Shown in pieces: positions 1 to 4,056 of a stretch of DNA of 8,430 nucleotides (the first letter of the stretch is position 1; the number at the start of each line of letters is the position of its first letter). The notes below the pieces were generated by a model. It was not told the origin of the DNA and made no database searches. It saw only the letters and a list, made by a program, of their open reading frames with translations. The position numbers were made by a program, and so were the translations under genes. This DNA comes from an uncultured Oscillospiraceae bacterium (GTDB taxonomy: Bacteria; Bacillota; Clostridia; Oscillospirales; Oscillospiraceae): positions 1 to 8,430 of the forward strand of contig CANQUO010000090.1 of the NCBI GenBank assembly GCA_947627085.1, in the 5' to 3' direction.

Positions 1-48
1 GCCACGGCTCCGGATGGCGCTCTGGAGATAGCCTCCCGGAGCCGTGGC
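1..48. repeat. Perfect 13-bp inverted repeat inside ruvB
   Basis: GCCACGGCTCCGG at 1-13 is the exact reverse complement of CCGGAGCCGTGGC at 36-48, with a 22-base spacer. It lies in coding sequence for a conserved RuvB segment, so it may be a chance product of GC-rich codons. It would form a stable hairpin in the mRNA. The left arm begins at the first base of the window. Confidence 0.6.
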
Positions 49-438
49 ACGCCCCGTATAGCCAACAGGCTCCTCCGGCGCGTCCGGGACTTTGCCGAGG
101 TCTACGGCGACGGCGTTATAACAAGGCCGCTGGCCGACAGGGCGCTGAAGCTTCTGGATATCGACGGCGCGGGGCTTGACGCCATCGACAGGCGGCTTCT
201 TCGGAGCATCATCGACAACTACGCCGGCGGCCCGGTGGGCCTTGACACCATCGCCGCCACCATAAACGAGGAGTCCGTGACCATCGAGGACGTGTACGAG
301 CCATACCTCATGCAACAGGGCTTCCTCACCCGCACCCCCCGTGGGCGGTGCGTCACCAGGCGGGCGTATGAGCATCTTGGCCTTAAATTTACGGACCCGA
401 GGGGCGATCTTTCCGGCCAGACGGCCCTGGATATGTAA
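1..438 (+). CDS. ruvB: RuvB Holliday-junction branch-migration helicase, C-terminal part (5' end outside window)
   Basis: This is the last 145 codons of RuvB, the hexameric AAA+ motor that works with RuvA to drive branch migration at Holliday junctions. The visible part begins in the small AAA+ domain, where the sensor-2 type stretch RSRGTPRIANRLLRRVRDFA (about visible residues 13-32) is characteristic of RuvB. It continues into the winged-helix DNA-binding domain, with GLDTIA, the TIEDVYEPYLMQQGFLTRTPRGR block and the family-typical Y-HLGL near the end. The Walker motifs lie upstream of the window. The reading frame is open from base 1 to a TAA at 436-438, with no disruption. The C-terminal tail (FTDPRGDLSGQTALDM) is slightly longer than in many RuvB proteins. 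No terminator hairpin is visible downstream before the next promoter, so read-through into sigH is possible. The identification is secure; only the missing 5' part is unknown. Confidence 0.96.
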   Translation, partial: ATAPDGALEIASRSRGTPRIANRLLRRVRDFAEVYGDGVITRPLADRALKLLDIDGAGLDAIDRRLLRSIIDNYAGGPVGLDTIAATINEESVTIEDVYEPYLMQQGFLTRTPRGRCVTRRAYEHLGLKFTDPRGDLSGQTALDM

Positions 439-485
439 AGATTCAAGAAAATTCACGGATTATTTAAAATTTTTTACAAATTTGC

Positions 486-514
486 TTGACATTAATTGCA
501 TCAATCCGTATAAT
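486..514 (+). promoter_or_regulatory. Consensus sigma-A promoter for sigH
   Basis: TTGACA at 486-491 and TATAAT at 509-514 are separated by exactly 17 bases, a full match to the vegetative consensus. The surrounding DNA is AT-rich, unlike the GC-rich genes on both sides. Transcription should begin near 521, giving a leader of roughly 28 bases before the sigH start. No operator or structured leader is evident. Confidence 0.9.
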
Positions 515-548
515 ATGTATAAACTGACAGTGAAAAATTGGTAGTATT

Positions 549-1133
549 ATGGAGTTCTATGATACAATGACCGATGAGGAGCTGTGGTCCCTGGCCAACG
601 GGGGCGACTCCATAGCGGAGGAACAGCTGATAAAGAGATATTCACAGACAGTCAGGATTTGCGCCAGGCCATATTTTCTGGCCGGCGGCGACAGCGAGGA
701 CCTGACACAGGAGGGCATGTTCGGCCTTCTCTCGGCGGTCCGGCACTTCGACCCCAAACGAGATGTAACCTTCAAGACCTACGCGGAGCGCTGTATAGAC
801 CTTCGGCTCATAACGGCGATCCGCACCGCTTCAAGATTCAAGCACCGTCCCCTCAACGACTCCGTCTCACTTGATTCACCCGAATTTGACGAACGGCAGA
901 TTTTGTCCAGAGGTTTTTTGCGAGATCCTGAAGAACTGGTGATAACACGAGAATTAACGGATGAGCTCCAAAATACGCTCACCGAGGACCTGTCAAGGCT
1001 GGAGCGGACCGTACTGGCCCTGTACCTTGAGGGCCTGTCCTATACCGACATCGCCGCCAGGACCGGTAGATGCGTGAAATCCGTTGATAACGCTGTGCAG
1101 AGGATAAGGCGCAAGCTCGCGCAGCGGCAATAA
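549..1133 (+). CDS. sigH: RNA polymerase sigma factor, SigH (Spo0H) type
   Basis: This 194-residue sigma-70 family protein matches the SigH/Spo0H group, which in Bacillus and Clostridia drives early stationary-phase and sporulation genes. Region 2 runs about residues 15-95, with the core-binding/-10 recognition stretch EDLTQEGMFGLLSAVRHFDP and the following FKTYAERCIDLRLITAIR. The conserved DPEEL segment is at about 127-131. Region 4 is at about 148-193, with the helix-turn-helix YLEGLSYTDIAARTGRCVKS and the NAVQRIRRKL recognition helix. The length is close to the roughly 218 residues of the B. subtilis protein. The start is uncertain: ATG 549 has no good Shine-Dalgarno, whereas in-frame ATG 567 has GGAG at 551-554, but 12 bases away. 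I kept 549 because the N-terminal residues look family-like. A consensus promoter lies just upstream, and the gene probably shares a transcript with the downstream zinc-ribbon gene. It could be a SigH paralogue rather than the orthologue. Confidence 0.88.
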   Translation: MEFYDTMTDEELWSLANGGDSIAEEQLIKRYSQTVRICARPYFLAGGDSEDLTQEGMFGLLSAVRHFDPKRDVTFKTYAERCIDLRLITAIRTASRFKHRPLNDSVSLDSPEFDERQILSRGFLRDPEELVITRELTDELQNTLTEDLSRLERTVLALYLEGLSYTDIAARTGRCVKSVDNAVQRIRRKLAQRQ

Positions 1134-1138
1134 ACCAG

Positions 1139-1181
1139 GCGTTTTCAGCGAAAGCTGACGCAAATAAAAAGCCCAAAGGGC
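1139..1181 (+). other. Short hairpins in the sigH to zinc-ribbon intergenic region
   Basis: TCAGC (1145-1149) pairs with GCTGA (1154-1158) across a GAAA tetraloop, and GCG (1139-1141) can extend it with CGC (1159-1161) across a 3-base bulge. A second small stem, GCCC (1171-1174) with GGGC (1178-1181), follows. Neither has a T-tract, so neither looks like an intrinsic terminator. They may affect mRNA stability or nothing at all. I see no promoter of its own for the downstream gene here. Confidence 0.35.
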
Positions 1182-1208
1182 GAGATTTGTCAAAGTGAGG
1201 TCCAACAA

Positions 1209-1490
1209 ATGTACGAAGACAAGACATTGGTATGCAAAGAGTGCGGCAAGGAGTTCGTCTTTACCGCCGGTGAGCAGGAGTTCTACGCCGAGCGCGGCTT
1301 CCAGAACGAGCCCCAGCGTTGCAAGGCCTGCCGTGACGCCCGCAAGAACGCGGTGCGCGGCCCCCGTGAGTATTTCACCGCCGTCTGCGCCAACTGCGGC
1401 GGCGAGGCGAAGGTCCCCTTCGAGCCCAAGTCCGACAGGCCCGTTTATTGCAGCGAGTGCTTTGCCAAGATGAAGGAGCAACACCAGTAA
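1209..1490 (+). CDS. Small double zinc-ribbon protein (zf_Tbcl-like plus CxxC-x17-CxxC)
   Basis: This 93-residue protein has two four-cysteine zinc-ribbon modules. The first (about residues 5-46) has C9-x2-C12 and C38-x2-C41, with the FVFTAGEQEFYAERGF stretch typical of the 'probable zinc-ribbon' family often called zf_Tbcl. The second (about 55-85) has C60-x2-C63 and C81-x2-C84 separated by exactly 17 residues, matching the CxxC-x17-CxxC domain. There is no catalytic motif, signal peptide or membrane segment. It is therefore probably a cytoplasmic zinc-binding protein, perhaps contacting nucleic acid or protein, but its role is not known to me. The start is well supported by GTGAGG at 1195-1200, 8 bases upstream of the ATG. 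It lies 75 bases after sigH with no terminator between, and is followed directly by a strong terminator, which suggests a sigH-zinc-ribbon operon. Confidence 0.88.
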   Translation: MYEDKTLVCKECGKEFVFTAGEQEFYAERGFQNEPQRCKACRDARKNAVRGPREYFTAVCANCGGEAKVPFEPKSDRPVYCSECFAKMKEQHQ

Positions 1491-1526
1491 AAAAATAGCG
1501 GACCTGAAAGGTCCGCTATTTTTTTT
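1491..1526 (+). terminator. Intrinsic terminator after the zinc-ribbon gene
   Basis: The stem is AAAAATAGCGGACC (1491-1504) with GGTCCGCTATTTTT (1510-1523), around a TGAAA loop. It is followed by T residues to 1526, making an uninterrupted T-tract with the last stem bases. It begins immediately after the TAA stop. The A-rich left flank means it could also stop transcription from the other strand. It should end the sigH transcript. Confidence 0.95.
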
Positions 1527-1693
1527 GCCTCAAAAGGCGGAGCCTTTTGAGGCAGGGGGAACGTGCGAAAAGCCTAGACGGAATTGGAATTCCGTTCAGG
1601 CTTTTCTGCTGTTTTGCTCCGCGCCGCCGGAGGCGGCACTGCGCAAAACAAGAGGGATTTTTCGCAAGGCGCATGTCCTTGCGAAAAATATTT
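1526..1693 (+). repeat. Four-hairpin non-coding element, copy 1
   Basis: Four hairpins lie in a row. Hairpin 1 pairs 1526-1538 with 1542-1554 (13 bp). After the linker GGGGAACGTGCG (1556-1567), hairpin 2 pairs 1567-1585 with 1588-1606 (19 bp, two adjacent mismatches). Hairpin 3 has an outer stem GTTTTGC (1611-1617) with GCAAAAC (1643-1649) and an inner stem GCCGCC (1623-1628) with GGCGGC (1632-1637). After AAGAGGG, hairpin 4 pairs 1657-1669 with 1677-1689 (13 bp) around a 7-base loop containing CATG. The order, linkers and hairpin 3 match the element at 3475-3657, whereas the arms of hairpins 1, 2 and 4 differ but still pair. None of the hairpins has a trailing T-tract. The strand is assigned by analogy only. 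No coding signal is present. I do not recognise a named family; an interspersed repeat or a structured RNA both fit. Confidence 0.85.
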
Positions 1694-1773
1694 GAAATAA
1701 TGCGACCAAAGACGATTTTTTCGGAGTATATAGGTGAAGGACCGATCGGGACAAAACCGTAAAGGGTGAAAGA

Positions 1774-2340
1774 ATGAAAGACAGAGAAATTATTGACCTG
1801 TACTGGGCGAGAGCGGATGACGCCATTGGGGAGACGCAGACGAAGTACGGAAAATATTGCTATTCCGTGGCGTTCCGGATATTGAAGGACCCCGACGACG
1901 CAAAGGAGGTCGTCAACGACGTGTATCTCGGCGCGTGGAACAGCATACCGCCTCACAGACCGGCGGAGCTGGCCACGTTTTTGGGAAAGCTCACCCGCCG
2001 ACTTGCCATCAAGAAATGGCAGAAGGATCGCGCGCGAAAGCGCGGCGGCGGCGAGGTGGCGTTGGCTCTGGAGGAGTTGGGCGATTGTATACCGTCTGAG
2101 CAAACCCCGGAACGCGAGGTGGAGGCCGAGGAGCTTGGGCGCGCGGTCCGCGACTTTGTGGCGGGCTTGCCGTCTAATGAGAGGAACATCTTTGTCTGCC
2201 GGTATTGGTATCTCGATCCCATCACCCAAATTTGCCGCCAGTACGGCTTTAGTGAGAGCAAGGTGAAGTCGCTGCTTCAAAGGACAAGGAAAAAATTAAA
2301 AAAACACCTTATTAAGGAGGGATTCATTCATGAATGTTGA
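1774..2340 (+). CDS. ECF-type RNA polymerase sigma factor
   Basis: This 188-residue protein has the two-domain layout of extracytoplasmic-function sigma factors, which redirect RNA polymerase to envelope or stress genes when their anti-sigma factor releases them. Region 2 spans about residues 24-85: YCYSVAFRILKDPDDAKEVV is the core-binding segment, followed by NDVYLGAWNSIPPHRP and the RRLAIKKWQKDRARKR stretch. Region 4 spans about 128-182, with GLPSNERNIFVCRYWYL, a helix-turn-helix around ITQICRQYGFSESKVKSLL, and a basic RTRKKLKKHL end. A linker of about 40 residues joins them, and region 3 is absent as expected. The start follows AAAGGG at 1761-1766 with 7 bases of spacing. The 3' end overlaps the next gene by 11 bases, which points to translational coupling with a membrane anti-sigma partner. 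I found no convincing promoter in 1694-1760. The signal and regulon are unknown. Confidence 0.88.
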   Translation: MKDREIIDLYWARADDAIGETQTKYGKYCYSVAFRILKDPDDAKEVVNDVYLGAWNSIPPHRPAELATFLGKLTRRLAIKKWQKDRARKRGGGEVALALEELGDCIPSEQTPEREVEAEELGRAVRDFVAGLPSNERNIFVCRYWYLDPITQICRQYGFSESKVKSLLQRTRKKLKKHLIKEGFIHEC

Positions 2341-3460
2341 GACGTTGCTTGAGGCCATTGGCGATATTGATGGCTGGGCGGTCCGCGCGGCAAAGGAGGA
2401 GCGGGCAAAGTCAAGAAAATGGGTGGGCTGGACAGCCCTTGCCGCCTCTCTGGGCGCGGCGGCCATATTGGGCGCGGTTTTCCTGCCATGGCATCAGGAA
2501 AAAGTCCCGTCGGGCGCGCTCCGAGAGGACACTATCGAAAGCATGGCGGAGCTTACGGAGCTGTATGACGGGACGCTGCTGGCGGAAAATCTGGCGGACG
2601 CGGGGGCGGACATCTCCGGCATCCGGCTTTTGCACCGTGAGGACACGGACATATCGGACACATCCGGATGGAAAACCCTGGCCTTTACAGCGAACCTGGA
2701 CGGGGAGCCTGTTAACATGAGCTGTGCTTTTGACGCCCCGGAGGATATTAACCTGCCGGGGGAACCGACCAGGACGGTTGAGTATAACGGCGTGGAGGTC
2801 TATCTCTATATAGAGGAATTTACCGAGTGGGACGAGAGGTACAAATACACCTGCGAGGCGATTTTCATTTATGAGGGCGTCCGCTACGATATGTCGTTCC
2901 GCCTGCGGGAGCCGAATGAGATATATGATTTTCTCGACATGGTGATGGATATATCCCATGATGACAGTTTGTCCGATATAAGCTCCATAAAACCGTTTGA
3001 CACTGTGCTGGGCTTTGAAGATTATCACGTCACAATGGAGCAGGTGACGCCTTGGACGATAGTGTGGCATTTCTGGGTGGAAATAGACGGAGAAGAACGG
3101 TGCGTGGCCGAGGCCTTCGGCGATGAATACAGCTTCGGCGCATACAGCGTGGACCTTGACGGCGACGGAGTGCCGGAGCTTATCACCAATAATGAATTCG
3201 GAGACGGCGCGTCGAAGGTATATGTCTATAAAAATGCGGGCGGAGAAATCATGGAAGGCACGGTGAGCCGGAAATATTATGAGGACGAGCTGGGCTTCGA
3301 CATGATGGTGGGCGCCGCCAATGTCGCTGAGGAGCACTACGATGCCGAGACCAACGAGTTCGTCGTCACCAACCACGGGATGGAAAAGGAAAAGACCGTG
3401 ACCTTCACGGGCCTTGAGCACTTCGAGTTTTGCCCGTTTGAACACAGTGCAGGCAACTAA
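2330..3460 (+). CDS. Single-pass membrane protein, putative anti-sigma factor/sensor for the upstream ECF sigma
   Basis: This 376-residue protein has a short N-terminal segment (about 1-30) of the kind LLEAIGDIDGWAVRAAKEER seen in clostridial ECF-associated membrane proteins. One hydrophobic span follows (about 31-53, basic residues on its N-side), then a large acidic domain of about 320 residues predicted to be extracytoplasmic. In that domain the DLDGDGVPEL stretch (D275, D277, D279, E283) resembles the calcium-binding DxDxDG loop of FG-GAP/VCBS-type repeats; only one copy is clear. AAGGAGG (2314-2320) lies 9 bases before the ATG, inside the sigma gene, and the two genes overlap by 11 bases. 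Context and topology suggest it holds the sigma factor at the membrane and senses something outside. I do not see a classical zinc anti-sigma (HxxxCxxC) motif, so the anti-sigma role is inference. No terminator is obvious after the stop. Confidence 0.7.
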   Translation: MNVETLLEAIGDIDGWAVRAAKEERAKSRKWVGWTALAASLGAAAILGAVFLPWHQEKVPSGALREDTIESMAELTELYDGTLLAENLADAGADISGIRLLHREDTDISDTSGWKTLAFTANLDGEPVNMSCAFDAPEDINLPGEPTRTVEYNGVEVYLYIEEFTEWDERYKYTCEAIFIYEGVRYDMSFRLREPNEIYDFLDMVMDISHDDSLSDISSIKPFDTVLGFEDYHVTMEQVTPWTIVWHFWVEIDGEERCVAEAFGDEYSFGAYSVDLDGDGVPELITNNEFGDGASKVYVYKNAGGEIMEGTVSRKYYEDELGFDMMVGAANVAEEHYDAETNEFVVTNHGMEKEKTVTFTGLEHFEFCPFEHSAGN

Positions 3461-3474
3461 AATCAAGCGGGAGG

Positions 3475-3657
3475 CCCCTTGTCAACAAAGGCCATTGGCC
3501 TTTGTTGACAAGGGGAACGTGCGGAATAAATTTTTTGAATTTTGCGAAATTCAAAAAATTTATTCCTGCCGTTTTGCTCCGCGCGCCGCCGTAGGCGGCA
3601 CACTCCGCAAAACAAGAGGGATTTTTTCCGACGTACATGCCGTCGGAAAAAATATTT
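3475..3657 (+). repeat. Four-hairpin non-coding element, copy 2
   Basis: This has the same architecture as the element at 1526-1693. Hairpin 1 is a perfect 19-bp stem (3475-3493 with 3497-3515). The shared linker GGGGAACGTGCG lies at 3512-3523. Hairpin 2 is a perfect 20-bp AT-rich stem (3523-3542 with 3547-3566). Hairpin 3 has GTTTTGC (3571-3577) with GCAAAAC (3607-3613) outside and GCCGCC (3585-3590) with GGCGGC (3594-3599) inside. AAGAGGG precedes hairpin 4 (3621-3633 with 3641-3653, 13 bp), whose 7-base loop again contains CATG. Both elements end in AATATTT. The core 3567-3626 aligns to 1607-1662 with three substitutions and two 2-base gaps. It begins 14 bases after the anti-sigma gene stop and ends 17 bases before the csoR -35 box. 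It lacks a T-tract for termination on the + strand. Confidence 0.85.
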
Positions 3658-3673
3658 ATAAAGGGAGAGGGTA

Positions 3674-3702
3674 TTGACAAATACCCCGTGGGGGTATATT
3701 AT
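3674..3702 (+). promoter_or_regulatory. Promoter of the csoR-copA operon
   Basis: TTGACA (3674-3679) and TATTAT (3697-3702) are 17 bases apart, a strong vegetative promoter. The first operator fills the spacer and touches the -10 box, so bound repressor would block polymerase directly. Transcription should start near 3709, leaving a leader of about 23 bases. Confidence 0.85.
3681..3697. promoter_or_regulatory. CsoR-type operator 1
   Basis: The 17-bp inverted repeat is ATACCC-N5-GGGTAT. In this copy the pairing extends by one G:C pair on each side, giving ATACCCC-GTG-GGGGTAT. It matches the GC-rich CsoR operator type known in front of copper genes of Gram-positive bacteria. It lies between the -35 and -10 boxes of the promoter for a CsoR-family gene, which supports autoregulation. 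Confidence 0.85.
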
Positions 3703-3711
3703 ACATAAAAA

Positions 3712-3728
3712 ATACCCGAGGGGGGTAT
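3712..3728. promoter_or_regulatory. CsoR-type operator 2, overlapping the csoR ribosome binding site
   Basis: This is a second 17-bp ATACCC-N5-GGGTAT palindrome. Its centre (3720) is 31 bases from the centre of operator 1 (3689), close to three helical turns. It lies downstream of the predicted transcription start, and its right half supplies the G-rich Shine-Dalgarno (3718-3725) for the csoR ATG at 3732. In RNA the same bases could form a weak stem that hides that site. Confidence 0.8.
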
Positions 3729-3731
3729 ATT

Positions 3732-4046
3732 ATGGACAATGAAAAATATGCGCCGATGAATTGCTGTCACAAGACGAAGGAGCGGTCGGCGGAGGAGTAC
3801 GCGTCGCTGATAAACAGGCTGAGCCGCATCGAGGGGCAGATACGGGGCATCCGGGGCATGGTGGAGCGTGACGCCTACTGCGCGGATATCCTGACCCAGG
3901 TGGCGGCGGCCAGCGCGGCCCTCAGCGGATTTACAAAGGAGCTTTTGGCAAGCCACATAAAGACCTGCGTGGCCGACGACATAAGGGCCGGCAGAAATGA
4001 GACGGTAGACGAGCTTGTGCAGATACTGCAAAAGCTCATGAAATGA
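3732..4046 (+). CDS. csoR: CsoR-family copper-sensing transcriptional repressor
   Basis: This 104-residue all-helical DUF156/CsoR-RcnR family protein binds operator DNA in the apo form and is released when Cu(I) binds. The characteristic stretch INRLSRIEGQIRGIRGMVE is at about residues 27-45. The Cu(I)-ligand set of true CsoR proteins, Cys-His-Cys, is present as C50 (in DAYCADIL) and H75 with C79 (SHIKTC), which favours copper over the nickel or formaldehyde sensors of the family. An additional C11-C12-H13 near the N-terminus lies outside the usual core and might contribute to metal capture. The start is supported by the G-rich site at 3718-3725, six bases upstream. Two CsoR-type operators precede it, and copA begins 10 bases after its stop, so it heads a copper efflux operon and should regulate itself and copA. 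Confidence 0.95.
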   Translation: MDNEKYAPMNCCHKTKERSAEEYASLINRLSRIEGQIRGIRGMVERDAYCADILTQVAAASAALSGFTKELLASHIKTCVADDIRAGRNETVDELVQILQKLMK

Positions 4047-4056
4047 GGTGGGTAAT

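Noticed and set aside
1558..1583. ECF-type promoter using GGAAC in the element linker
   Set aside because: A GGAAC is present in both elements, but no shared -10 motif follows at the right spacing in copy 2, and the site falls inside a conserved linker between hairpins.
1611..1649. Integron attC-like site in hairpin 3 (GTTTTGC ... GCAAAAC)
   Set aside because: The inverted boxes resemble attC core boxes only loosely, GCAAAAC does not fit the RYYYAAC form, and no integrase or cassette structure is nearby.
3475..3657. Hairpins of the element as intrinsic terminators
   Set aside because: None is followed by a T-tract on either strand; hairpin 4 has T's only within its left arm.
4048..4056. GTG 4048 as the copA start
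   Set aside because: It overlaps the GAGGTG ribosome site that is well placed for ATG 4057, and the extra residues are not part of the metal-binding domain.
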